In this document: in pieces, positions 1 to 10,500 of the stretch
Layout of the letters: each line of letters opens with the position of its first letter
How positions within the stretch are numbered: position 1 is the first letter of the stretch
Assembly (NCBI GenBank): GCA_018055515.1
Contig: JAGPHL010000067.1
Location: forward strand, 1 to 12,750
Direction: 5' to 3'
DNA: 12,750 nucleotides
From: Anaerolineae bacterium
GTDB taxonomy: Bacteria > Chloroflexota > Anaerolineae > B4-G1 > SLSP01
Position numbers and translations under genes: made by a program
The notes under the pieces: model-generated
Databases searched by the model: none
The model's input: the letters and a program-made list of their open reading frames with translations, nothing else
What the model was told of the DNA's origin: nothing

Positions 1-136
1 GCTTTTTTGCTGCTGGCGAGGTGAGACGGCCTTCTGGCATGACGTGCCTCCTGTCGCAACGTCGGCGTTGTGTTTCGATCCCGTTACGGTTTAACTTCCG
101 GGCGTTTTTAAGGCTTCTTCATGGCCCCGCGCTCGT

Positions 137-164
137 TTGACTTTTGAATGGACGGGGCTATAAT
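137..164 (+). promoter_or_regulatory. Sigma70-type promoter of rpoC
   Basis: A -35 box TTGACT (137-142) and a perfect -10 box TATAAT (159-164) are separated by 16 bases. The predicted transcription start is near 171, giving a leader of about 130 nt before the rpoC ATG. This is the best housekeeping-type promoter in the window, and it fits a highly expressed essential gene transcribed on its own. Confidence 0.8.
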
Positions 165-203
165 ATTCATTCGCCTATGCTAGCGGGAAGCGGTTTTATC
201 GGG

Positions 204-241
204 GAAGCGCTGAGGATTCCGTCGGAATTCTCGGACGCTTC
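204..241 (+). promoter_or_regulatory. Long hairpin in rpoC leader, attenuator-like
   Basis: The arm 204-220 pairs with 224-241 over 17 base pairs, including two G-U pairs and one bulged A at 235, around a 3-base loop GTC. TTTT at 242-245 follows directly. The shape is that of a weak intrinsic terminator or attenuator, or of an RNase III-type processing stem, inside the 5' untranslated region. In E. coli the rplL-rpoB gap carries both a partial attenuator and an RNase III site. Applying that idea here is inference. Confidence 0.5.
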
Positions 242-251
242 TTTTGTGCTG

Positions 252-267
252 TATGGCTCAGGCCATA
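252..267 (+). promoter_or_regulatory. Second small hairpin in rpoC leader
   Basis: TATGGC (252-257) pairs perfectly with GCCATA (262-267) around the loop TCAG. It lies 10 bases after the larger leader hairpin and about 37 bases before the ATG. It has no T-run, so it is not a terminator. It may help shape the leader or protect the mRNA. Confidence 0.35.
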
Positions 268-304
268 TTCTTTGAAGGTCGTTTGAGACCATGTGGGGGA
301 GACG

Positions 305-4603
<4,299 letters not shown>

Positions 4604-4629
4604 GAATGCGGGCCGCGAGACGAGGTTTC

Positions 4630-4659
4630 AAGGGGCAACATCCCATGTTGCCCCTTTTT
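4630..4659 (+). terminator. Intrinsic terminator of rpoC
   Basis: GGGGCAACAT (4632-4641) pairs perfectly with ATGTTGCCCC (4645-4654) around a CCC loop, and five T residues follow (4655-4659). Two upstream A residues can extend the stem. It lies 27 bases after the rpoC stop and separates rpoC from the sigma factor operon. Confidence 0.92.
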
Positions 4660-4684
4660 GCAACCTGGCGACTTGCCGTGCGTA
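4659..4684 (+). promoter_or_regulatory. Candidate ECF-type promoter of the sigma/anti-sigma operon
   Basis: TGCAAC (4659-4664), then 16 bases, then CGTA (4681-4684). This is one mismatch from the Bacillus SigW pattern TGAAAC-N16-CGTA, and an AAC-containing -35 box is typical of ECF promoters. Transcription would start near 4691, just before the ribosome site GAGGG (4694-4698) and the GTG at 4707. The -35 box abuts the T-run of the rpoC terminator. The same GCAAC-N16-CGTA pattern recurs at 5959-5983, which strengthens the call. Autoregulation is inferred. Confidence 0.5.
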
Positions 4685-4706
4685 CTAGAAAACGAGGGAC
4701 AAAGGC

Positions 4707-5318
4707 GTGACCGAGCAAGAGTGGATCACTGCAGCCATGCACGGAGATGAGCTGGCGATCAGCTGGTTGGTGGAGACTTATCAACCGGCGGTGTATGGCT
4801 TGTGTTACCGCATGTTGGGCACCTCCACCGAAGCCGAAGACGCCGCGCAGGATGTGTTGGTGAAAGCCGTGATGAGCCTGCACACTTTTGATGTGGAACG
4901 GCCCTTCAAACCGTGGGTGCTGCGCATCGCCGCGAACTTTTGCACGGATCGCCTGCGGCGCCGCCGCCCCGAAGTCTCGCTGGACGGGATGGGGGAGGAC
5001 GGCGCCTGGGAATGGCAGGCGGGGACGGATCCCAGCCCGGAGCGGCAGTTGGAGGAGCGCGAGCGGCAACGCGCGGTGCAGGCGCTGCTGGAGACCCTCG
5101 CGCCAGTGGATCGTCTGGTGGTGACGCTGTTTTACTGGCAGGATCTTTCTTATGAGGAGATCGCTGCCGTGACGCATTTGAGCGTCTCGGCGGTGAAATC
5201 GCGGCTGTTCCGGGCGCGGCGCGCGCTGGCTGCATGTTGGGCGCAGACTCAGGGGGAGGAGAGCAGCCGCTGGAATACTGGAATGCGGGAGGCGCATGAT
5301 GTGGGACATGCACAGTGA
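4707..5318 (+). CDS. ECF-family RNA polymerase sigma factor
   Basis: This 203-residue protein has the two-domain layout of an extracytoplasmic-function sigma factor. Region 2 spans about 18-87 and includes the EAEDAAQDVLVKA helix and FKPWVLRIAANFCTDRLRRR, which contact core polymerase and the -10 box. A charged linker follows, then region 4 at about 121-177, where LSYEEIAAVTHLSVSAVKSR is the helix-turn-helix that reads the -35 box. Such proteins direct polymerase to a small stress regulon and are held inactive by an anti-sigma factor. The start is a GTG with GAGGG about 8 bases upstream. The last 20 or so bases overlap the anti-sigma gene. The 25 residues after region 4 look unstructured. The specific ECF group and the inducing signal cannot be told from sequence alone. 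Confidence 0.93.
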   Translation: MTEQEWITAAMHGDELAISWLVETYQPAVYGLCYRMLGTSTEAEDAAQDVLVKAVMSLHTFDVERPFKPWVLRIAANFCTDRLRRRRPEVSLDGMGEDGAWEWQAGTDPSPERQLEERERQRAVQALLETLAPVDRLVVTLFYWQDLSYEEIAAVTHLSVSAVKSRLFRARRALAACWAQTQGEESSRWNTGMREAHDVGHAQ

Positions 5319-5832
5319 GGGATGGTGGATCAGGGCGCTGGATGGCGAGTTGACCTTGGAAGAACAGGCAGATTGGGAGCAGCATCTGCGCGAGTGTGCG
5401 CGTTGCCGCGCGGACTGGGAAGCCCTGGCCCGGCTGGACACGGCGTTGCGCCGGGCGCCGCGGCCCGTGCCGCCGATGGACCTGGCGCTCAAGACCACGG
5501 CGCAGGCGACGGCCAGCTACCGCCGACGGCGGTCGTGGCTGCTGCTGGGGGTGGTGGCGTTGACGGTGTTGCTCGGCGTGGCGGGTACGGTGGCCTTGGG
5601 GATAGCATACTGGGACTTCAACCGCATTCTCGCCGTGATGCTGTTCTCCAGGGAAGTGCTGTTCGAGGCCCTGATCCAGACGTTGGTGGGGCTGATGGCG
5701 GCGGGACATTCCCTCGCGCTGTTGGTGCTGGTGTTGGCGGCAGCGTGGTTGCTCCTGTTCATGCCTCATGGCGTGCTGGCGACGATCACCATGGTGATGC
5801 TGCGGCGGCAGCGCGAAGCGGCCTCGGCATAG
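5299..5832 (+). CDS. Zinc-finger membrane anti-sigma factor
   Basis: The N-terminal cytoplasmic part carries a ZAS-type motif, H-x3-C-x2-C (HLRECARC, about residues 29-36), preceded by the typical LDGELTLEEQADWEQHL helix. In this family the domain binds region 2 and region 4 of the partner sigma and blocks core binding. A basic stretch YRRRRS precedes a first membrane segment (about 80-104). A second hydrophobic stretch from about 137 to 168 could cross the membrane once or form a hairpin. The tail is short and basic. ATGs occur at 5296, 5299 and 5308. GGGAGG at 5287-5292 is 6 bases from 5299, the best spacing, so I use that one. The gene overlaps the sigma stop by 20 bases, which implies translational coupling and equal dosage. 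There is no large extracytoplasmic sensor domain. Confidence 0.88.
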   Translation: MWDMHSEGWWIRALDGELTLEEQADWEQHLRECARCRADWEALARLDTALRRAPRPVPPMDLALKTTAQATASYRRRRSWLLLGVVALTVLLGVAGTVALGIAYWDFNRILAVMLFSREVLFEALIQTLVGLMAAGHSLALLVLVLAAAWLLLFMPHGVLATITMVMLRRQREAASA

Positions 5833-5957
5833 GCGGTGACGACATTTTGTCCGTGGAACTCTGGCGGAGGCGCCGGTTGGAGGAAAAAGTGGCCGGCTTT
5901 AGCGCGGAGAGGATCTGCACGAAAAATCCGTGCGCCGGCGACGAAGGCGGGCGTCGG

Positions 5958-5983
5958 CGCAACTTTGAGCGTTTCAGAGCGTA
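5958..5983 (+). promoter_or_regulatory. Candidate ECF-type promoter of the bactofilin-like gene
   Basis: CGCAAC (5958-5963), exactly 16 bases, then CGTA (5980-5983). The core GCAAC-N16-CGTA matches the motif before the ECF sigma gene (4660-4684) in both boxes and in spacing, and a G precedes CGTA in both. Transcription would begin near 5990, well upstream of the ATG at 6210. The shared motif suggests control of both units by the neighbouring sigma factor. This is inference from two sites only. Confidence 0.42.
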
Positions 5984-6152
5984 GGAATAAGAAGACGCCA
6001 TGTGTTGGCACACACCGGGCAAGCACGGAAATGTGAGGCATGAGGCGTGAGTAGTTCGGCTGGGGATGCAATCTCCAGTTTGCTGGAGCCAACCGCGTTG
6101 AAGCGCGTTGTTGGGGACGTGGCAGACCCGGAATTCATTCCGGGGCAGCTGA

Positions 6153-6190
6153 GATTCGCTGATTCGCTGACTGCTGACCCGCTGATCTCT
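6153..6190. repeat. Short imperfect tandem repeats, unit about 8 bases
   Basis: GATTCGCT occurs twice in tandem (6153-6168), followed by the degenerate units GACTGCT, GACCCGCT and GATCTCT. The array ends just before the ribosome site of the next gene. It looks like slippage-derived simple sequence. A regulatory role is possible but not shown. Confidence 0.55.
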
Positions 6191-6209
6191 ATTTTCGAAG
6201 GAGGTAGTG

Positions 6210-7409
6210 ATGTTGAAGCGTGTGATTTTCGCAAGTATGGCGGCTTTGTTGCTGCTGACAGCGGCGTCCCCCGTCTGGGCTGCGCAGGGAGGAAGCGGCG
6301 GGGTTCATTTCGGACCCTACACTCTGGCGCCGGGCGATAGCGTCACCGGCGACCTGGTAGTTTTCGGGCCGGTGACGTTGGGCCAGGGGTCGAGCCTTAC
6401 CGGCGACCTGACCACTTTTGGCGCATTGGAGATACGTGAAGAGGCCACTGTCCGTGGCGACGTCGCGGTGTTCGGAGCGGCAGATATCGCCGGAACAGTG
6501 GAGGGTGACGTCTTCTCCGCTGGGGAATTGCGTCTGGACAGCACGGCGCACATCCAGGGCGATGTGTCCTCGACGGGGACAGTGACCCAGGAGGAGGGCG
6601 CGGTCGTCGAGGGCGAAATTCAGAAGGCGGAGCGCATTCAGGGCTTCAACTGGAATTTCCCGTTTGGGCCGAGGGCGTTTGACAATAGCGATGGGCCGGA
6701 GCCACCCATCAGGGGGACGCAACCTTCACGGCCGCTGTGGCTGCAGGCGCTGTGGAAAGTGGTGCGCAGCGTGTTGACGATTGTGGTGTTGGGGCTGTTC
6801 GCACTCTTCTTCGTGAGCCTCTGGCCTCAACACGTAGGGCGTGTGGCGGAGACGATCGTGAATGTGCCGTTGCCCGCGTTTGGAGTGGGGCTGTTGGTCT
6901 TTATCGGCGCGGCGTTGGTGCTGGTGATTCTGGTGATCACTATCTGTCTGAGCCCGTTGGCGGTGGTCGGCGCTCTCATCGTGGGCGTGGGGGCGGCGTT
7001 GGGATGGGTGGCGCTGGGCTCGGTGCTCGGCGAGCGCGTGCTGCACGGGATTTTCAAGGTGGAGCAGGCATCGCCTGTGGCGATGGCCGTGCTGGGCACG
7101 GTCTTGCTCACGATATTGGCGGTGCTCGTGCAGGTGACGTGGAGTTGGCTGCCCCTCATCTTGATCTGGCCGTTGATCGCGCTGGGGGTCGGTGCGGTCA
7201 CGCTGACGCAGTTTGGGACGCGGCCCTATGCGGCGACGGGTACGGTACCCCCGCCTGCCGCGCCGCCGGCAGTCCCTTCGCGCCGCCCCGTTGCGCCGGT
7301 CAGCCCGGCTTCGCCTGCGCCGGCTCCCGTCGCACCGGCAGCGCCTGAGGCCCCTGAGGCGCCTGACGCAGAGGTTCTGCCCTCACCTTTGGGCGAGGAT
7401 GCTCCCTGA
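6210..7409 (+). CDS. Exported bactofilin-like beta-helix protein with membrane domain
   Basis: This protein of about 399 residues has three parts. A signal peptide (1 to about 24, ending SPVWA-AQ) comes first. A bactofilin-like domain (about 30-145) follows, with repeats roughly every 18-20 residues built on G-D/E-hydrophobic (VTGDLVVFG, LTGDLTTFG, VRGDVAVFG, VEGDVFSAG, IQGDVSSTG), the pattern of a polymer-forming right-handed beta-helix. A membrane region (about 180-350) then has four to six hydrophobic segments. The tail of about 55 residues is rich in Pro and Ala. Classical bactofilins are cytoplasmic scaffolds; the signal peptide here suggests this helix lies outside. I chose the ATG at 6210, which has AGGAGG (6199-6204) 5 bases upstream; an in-frame GTG at 6207 is too close to it. 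The preceding sigma/anti-sigma operon and a shared promoter motif suggest an envelope-stress role, which is inferred. Confidence 0.85.
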   Translation: MLKRVIFASMAALLLLTAASPVWAAQGGSGGVHFGPYTLAPGDSVTGDLVVFGPVTLGQGSSLTGDLTTFGALEIREEATVRGDVAVFGAADIAGTVEGDVFSAGELRLDSTAHIQGDVSSTGTVTQEEGAVVEGEIQKAERIQGFNWNFPFGPRAFDNSDGPEPPIRGTQPSRPLWLQALWKVVRSVLTIVVLGLFALFFVSLWPQHVGRVAETIVNVPLPAFGVGLLVFIGAALVLVILVITICLSPLAVVGALIVGVGAALGWVALGSVLGERVLHGIFKVEQASPVAMAVLGTVLLTILAVLVQVTWSWLPLILIWPLIALGVGAVTLTQFGTRPYAATGTVPPPAAPPAVPSRRPVAPVSPASPAPAPVAPAAPEAPEAPDAEVLPSPLGEDAP

Positions 7410-7432
7410 GATAAACGGTGGATAACGGATAA

Positions 7433-7469
7433 GAGACGGCGCCGGGGGATGTCCCTCCGGCGCCGTCTC
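7433..7469. terminator. Long GC-rich hairpin, probable bidirectional terminator
   Basis: GAGACGGCGCCGG (7433-7445) pairs perfectly with CCGGCGCCGTCTC (7457-7469). Three further pairs, one of them G-U, extend the stem to 16 base pairs around a 5-base loop. It sits between the convergent stops of the bactofilin-like gene and pgm. The T-run is short on both sides (GTTT on +, TTAT on -), so termination may be imperfect. Confidence 0.7.
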
Positions 7470-7491
7470 GTTTGGTGACGAAGCGCTCTGG

Positions 7492-9144
7492 CTATGCCAC
7501 ACCCGCCGCGACGAAGGCGGCGTTGACGATGGCGCGCGCTTCCTCCTGAATCTGGCGCAGGTGTTCCGGCCCGCGGAAGCTTTCGGCGTAAATCTTGTAG
7601 ACGTCCTCGGTGCCGGAGGGACGAGCGGCAAACCACCCTTGCGCGGTGACGACCTTCAGGCCGCCGATGGGAGCGTTGTTCCCCGGCGCGCGGGTGAGCT
7701 TGGCGAGGATGGGGTCGCCTGCCAGCGTCTCCGCCTGCACCAGCTCCGGCGAGAGGTCCTTCAGGACGGCGCGTTGGGGCGCAGAGGCGGGCGCGTCAAT
7801 GCGCTCGTAGCAGGGGCTGCCGAACAGGGCCTCCAGGTCGCGGTAGTGTTCACCCGGATCCTTGCCGGTGACGGCGGTGATCTCCGCCGCCAGCAGGTCG
7901 AGGATGATGCCGTCTTTGTCGGTCGTCCAGACGGTGCCATCCTGCCGCAGGAACGAGGCGCCGGCGCTCTCCTCCCCGCCGAAGCCGAAGGAGCCGTCTA
8001 CCAGCCCCTCGACGAACCACTTGAAGCCGACAGGGGTCTCGCACAGGCGCCGTCCGAGATGCGCGGCGACGCGATCAATCATGGAGCTGGAGACGAGGGT
8101 CTTACCGATCGCCGCGTCGGGGCGCCAGCCAGGGCGATGCTGGAACAGATAGGAGATGGCGACGGCGAGGTAGTGATTGGGGTTCAGCAGGCCCGCGCTG
8201 GGTGTGACGATGCCATGTCGGTCGTAGTCGGGGTCGTTGGCGAAGGCGATGTCGAAGCGGTCTTTGAGGCTGATGAGGCTCGCCATGGCGTAAGGCGAGG
8301 AGCAATCCATGCGGATTTTGCCGTCCCAATCCACGGTCATGAAGGCGAAGGTGGGATCCACATAGGGATTGACGATTTCCAGGTTCAGCCGATAGGTTTC
8401 GGCGATGCGGGGCCAGAAGGCAATACCCGATCCGCCCAGGGGGTCCACGCCGATTTTCAGCCCGGCGGCCGCGATGGCCTCCATGGCCACGACGTTGCGC
8501 AGGTCTTCCACGTAGGGCGTGATGTAATCATACGGATGAGTCGTCTCCGCCTTGAGGGCGCGTTCGAAGGGCATACGGCGCACGGCGCGCAGCCCATCAG
8601 CGATGATGGCATTGGCGCGCGCCTGGATGAGGCCCGTGATTTCGGGGTCCGCCGGCCCGCCGCTGGGCGGATTGTACTTGAAGCCGCCATCGGTGGGCGG
8701 ATTGTGCGACGGCGTGATGACTACCCCGTCCGCCAGGAGCCCCGGATGCGTTCGGTTGAAGGTGAGGATGGCGTGGGAGATGACGGGGGTGGGGGTGTAG
8801 CCCAGCCCTTCCTGAAACATGATGTCGAGGCCGTTGGCGGCGAAGACTTCGACGGCGGAAATGAAGGCGGGTTCGGAGAGGGCATGCGTGTCCATGCCGA
8901 TGAAGAGCGGCCCGGTGATGCCTTGTGTCTGCCGGTATTCGGCGATCGCCTGGCTGATCGCCAGCACGTGGTCTTCATTGAAGCTGCGTTTGAAGGAAAT
9001 GCCGCGATGGCCCGACGTGCCGAAGGCGACCCGTTCCAGTGGCTCAGCGGGATCGGGATGATAGGCGTAATATGCTGCTACCAGCCGCGGGATATTGGCG
9101 AGCATGTCGCGGGGCGCCGGTTTTCCTGCTAGCGGATGTGCCAT
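7492..9144 (-). CDS. pgm: Phosphoglucomutase, alpha-D-glucose phosphate specific
   Basis: The enzyme interconverts glucose 1-phosphate and glucose 6-phosphate, linking glycolysis to glycogen and sugar-nucleotide synthesis in the cytoplasm. At 550 residues it is close to E. coli Pgm (546), and many blocks look nearly the same as that protein from memory. The four alpha-phosphohexomutase signatures are intact: the phosphoserine loop TPSHNPP (Ser146), the Mg-binding DPDYDR (D304, D306, D308), the sugar-binding GFGGEESAG (385-395 region) and the phosphate-binding RPSGTED (508-514). FGTSGHRG near residue 41 is also typical. The start ATG at 9144 has AAAGGAG (9160-9154) 9 bases upstream. A transglutaminase-like gene ends 43 bases upstream on the same strand, so the two may be cotranscribed. 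A long hairpin lies just past the stop. Confidence 0.96.
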   Translation of the reverse strand: MAHPLAGKPAPRDMLANIPRLVAAYYAYHPDPAEPLERVAFGTSGHRGISFKRSFNEDHVLAISQAIAEYRQTQGITGPLFIGMDTHALSEPAFISAVEVFAANGLDIMFQEGLGYTPTPVISHAILTFNRTHPGLLADGVVITPSHNPPTDGGFKYNPPSGGPADPEITGLIQARANAIIADGLRAVRRMPFERALKAETTHPYDYITPYVEDLRNVVAMEAIAAAGLKIGVDPLGGSGIAFWPRIAETYRLNLEIVNPYVDPTFAFMTVDWDGKIRMDCSSPYAMASLISLKDRFDIAFANDPDYDRHGIVTPSAGLLNPNHYLAVAISYLFQHRPGWRPDAAIGKTLVSSSMIDRVAAHLGRRLCETPVGFKWFVEGLVDGSFGFGGEESAGASFLRQDGTVWTTDKDGIILDLLAAEITAVTGKDPGEHYRDLEALFGSPCYERIDAPASAPQRAVLKDLSPELVQAETLAGDPILAKLTRAPGNNAPIGGLKVVTAQGWFAARPSGTEDVYKIYAESFRGPEHLRQIQEEARAIVNAAFVAAGVA

Positions 9145-9187
9145 GATGCTGTTCTCCTTTCATGTGATGATGGCGGGTGACCTGCAG

Positions 9188-9844
9188 TCAGTTCTCCTCT
9201 GGATGGGGGCGATACAGTCCGGCGGGATTGACGACGAGCATTCCCGCCCGATAGCTGAGGGGATCCACCGGTTCGAGCCGCGCCGCCATTTCTGGTGTGA
9301 GGAGGGGGATCGGTTTGAGGCGATAGAAGCGCTGCTCGATGATGGCGACGCCGCGCTCATCCCACATCCAGGGGATGGAATCGAAACGGCTCAGGTCGAA
9401 GAGGCGGGTGTAGGCGCGGAGGGTTTTCTTCCCATTGACGTTGAAATAGGCCTCGAAGTAGGAGAGCACGAGTTCGCGCGGGGTACGGTAGATCGGTTCG
9501 CGGTAGCGCAATCCCACGAAGTTGGACTTGGCCACGGCGCCGAAACCGCCATTTTCCTTGAAGAGGGCGAGCACGTGATCATCATCCGTCCCCGGCTCGG
9601 GTATCATGTCGAGGAGTAAGGGTGGATAGCCCAGACGGCGTAGCGCGACGGCAGCGAAGAGGCCACCGTCGAGGCAGTGGGCAACGCGATCGCGCATCAC
9701 ATGCAGCGGACAGCGGGTCCGTTCCTCCGCGCTGTAGGGCGTCGCATCCAGATATGCCTGGATTGCGGCGGGGCTGTGGAGGCCACGAAAGATTTGCAAT
9801 TCTTCAGGCGTGAGCCGGGCTTCAAATTGGGTCAAGATGTCCAT
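9188..9844 (-). CDS. Transglutaminase-like protein of unknown function
   Basis: A protein of 218 residues with no signal peptide or membrane segment, so probably cytoplasmic. The centre reads HCLDGGLFAAVALRRLGYPP (C57) and, 33 residues later, DDDHVLALF (H90). A Cys at the start of a helix ending in a leucine-rich LRRLGYP, then a His in a strand, is the arrangement of the transglutaminase-like/papain-like fold. A third catalytic residue could be N108 (AKSNFVG), but the usual Asp is not obvious. The C-terminal half is rich in aromatic residues (YFEAYFNVNG, WMWDERG). I cannot name a substrate. It is transcribed towards pgm with a 43-base gap, suggesting an operon. No clear ribosome site precedes the ATG at 9844, so translation may be weak or the start different. 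Confidence 0.65.
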   Translation of the reverse strand: MDILTQFEARLTPEELQIFRGLHSPAAIQAYLDATPYSAEERTRCPLHVMRDRVAHCLDGGLFAAVALRRLGYPPLLLDMIPEPGTDDDHVLALFKENGGFGAVAKSNFVGLRYREPIYRTPRELVLSYFEAYFNVNGKKTLRAYTRLFDLSRFDSIPWMWDERGVAIIEQRFYRLKPIPLLTPEMAARLEPVDPLSYRAGMLVVNPAGLYRPHPEEN

Positions 9845-9891
9845 ACGTTTGCTATTTTCTTATATGTTCTCACATGATGGAAGTCTTTTTT

Positions 9892-9919
9892 ATTGTATCA
9901 TGGCCGCCCGCTCGCGCAA
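9892..9919 (-). promoter_or_regulatory. Candidate promoter for the transglutaminase-like gene and pgm
   Basis: Read on the minus strand: a -35-like TTGCGC (9919-9914), 16 bases, and a -10-like TACAAT (9897-9892). Transcription would start near 9885, about 40 bases before the ATG at 9844. The -35 box is only partly consensus. The same 16-base spacing is seen at the rpoC promoter. Confidence 0.4.
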
Positions 9920-9996
9920 TTGGCCGTTCTGCGCCGCGGCATAGCGCTACGAGGGGACGTTTCCCTTCCGACGGAAGCGCTGGAGCAAAGGCGAGC

Positions 9997-10236
9997 TCAC
10001 TTGTGCTTCCCGAAATACTTGAAGAAGAGCTCTTGGGAGAGCCGGGCGCCTTCGGGTGTGACCTCCACGGACGCCGATTTCCCGTGGGGATCGCCGATGT
10101 AGCCCTTCTGGTGCAGCCGATCCATGGCCTGCCAATCCAACCCTTTCCAGGCGTGAACGCCGTATGGGTCGCGTGAGGTCGTGAGATAAAGCAGCGCCAG
10201 GATCATCTCGTCTACTTTGTCTGCGTCGTATTCCAT
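9997..10236 (-). CDS. Small DUF6429-type protein
   Basis: A 79-residue soluble protein beginning MEYDADKVDEMILALLYLT. It continues with AWKGLDWQAMDRLHQKGYIGDP and ends in a lysine-rich FFKYFGKHK. This pattern matches what I recall of the DUF6429 family, small bacterial proteins of unknown function. The helical start and the GYI-DP-x-GK-x-x-SV-x-x-T-x-EG arrangement look like a compact winged-helix-like unit, but that is only an impression. I chose the internal ATG at 10236 because AAGGAGG (10248-10242) lies 5 bases upstream; the longer frame from 10266 would place this ribosome site inside the gene. It is separated by 152 bases, with a possible promoter, from the transglutaminase-like gene, so it is probably a separate unit. 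Confidence 0.8.
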   Translation of the reverse strand: MEYDADKVDEMILALLYLTTSRDPYGVHAWKGLDWQAMDRLHQKGYIGDPHGKSASVEVTPEGARLSQELFFKYFGKHK

Positions 10237-10414
10237 TGCGCCCTCCTTGCGTGAGGTGAAAAGCATCGCCGGCGCTTTTTACTCACTCTCGCGGCTCGCC
10301 GCTGGATTTCAACCCCTGAGTCATGAGGGTGCGCCGCGTTTGTCTGCAAGCCTGGCGGGGGGGCAGAGCGAGCCGGGTGCTTCGGGGACAATTATCCTCA
10401 TTTTGGGTGGGAAG

Positions 10415-10457
10415 GCAAACAAACAGGGTCTGCCGGACTGACCCGGACAGGCCCTGT
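10415..10457 (-). terminator. Terminator of the secreted-protein operon
   Basis: On the minus strand the stem formed by 10457-10443 and 10436-10423 has 14 base pairs with one bulged base (10447) and a 6-base loop, followed by TTTGTTTG. It lies about 45 bases after the stop of the beta-helix gene. Confidence 0.75.
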
Positions 10458-10500
10458 GGGATGGCGCAGCGGAGACGCTGCTGTCGCGCCGCGCCTGGCG

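Larger units (their letters stand above)
1..304. other. Non-coding region upstream of rpoC
   Basis: I see no convincing gene here. At the left edge, frame 1 reads only AFLLLAR before a TGA at 22-24. This could be the tail of a preceding gene, but it is too short to judge. A small hairpin at 57-70 (CAACG, loop TCGG, CGTTG) lies downstream of it without a good T-run. The right half holds the rpoC promoter and two leader hairpins, listed separately. Nothing resembles the C-terminus of RpoB. Confidence 0.6.
5833..6209. other. Structured intergenic region before the bactofilin-like gene
   Basis: These 377 bases hold no convincing gene; the small open frames have low-complexity Arg/Ala/Gly composition. 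The region contains several hairpins: GCACG 5917-5921 with CGTGC 5929-5933, GCGCCG 5932-5937 with CGGCGC 5955-5960, CTCCAG 6073-6078 with CTGGAG 6083-6088, and CCCGGAA 6127-6133 with TTCCGGG 6138-6144. None is followed by a good T-run, so I find no clear terminator for the anti-sigma gene. It also contains a candidate ECF promoter at 5958-5983 and short tandem repeats at 6153-6190. If transcription starts near 5990, the bactofilin-like mRNA has a structured leader of about 220 nt. Confidence 0.6.

Noticed and set aside
1..24. End of an upstream plus-strand gene (reads AFLLLAR then stop)
   Set aside because: Seven codons are too few to tell a gene tail from chance.
293..304. GTG at 293 as the rpoC start
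   Set aside because: The ATG at 305 has a purine-rich ribosome site just upstream and gives a more typical N-terminus; the four extra residues have no support.
5322..5984. Open frame of 220 codons on the plus strand overlapping the anti-sigma gene
   Set aside because: It is a Gly/Ala-rich frame-shifted reading; the anti-sigma frame has the zinc motif, membrane segments and a ribosome site.
6167..6195. CTGACT-17-TATTTT as a promoter of the bactofilin-like gene
   Set aside because: Transcription would start inside the ribosome site at about 6202, leaving no usable leader; the boxes lie in the tandem repeats and are probably chance.
7561..9132. Open frame of about 523 codons on the plus strand opposite pgm
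   Set aside because: It is a GC-driven shadow of pgm with Gly/Asp/Val-rich, domain-free sequence; pgm has all catalytic motifs.
7492..9144. Recent transfer of pgm from Proteobacteria
   Set aside because: The resemblance to E. coli Pgm lies in blocks conserved across this subfamily, and base composition matches the neighbours; there is no mobile element nearby.
10237..10266. Ten-residue N-terminal extension (MLFTSRKEGA) of the DUF6429-type protein
   Set aside because: The strong AAGGAGG site lies within this stretch and is correctly spaced for the ATG at 10236.
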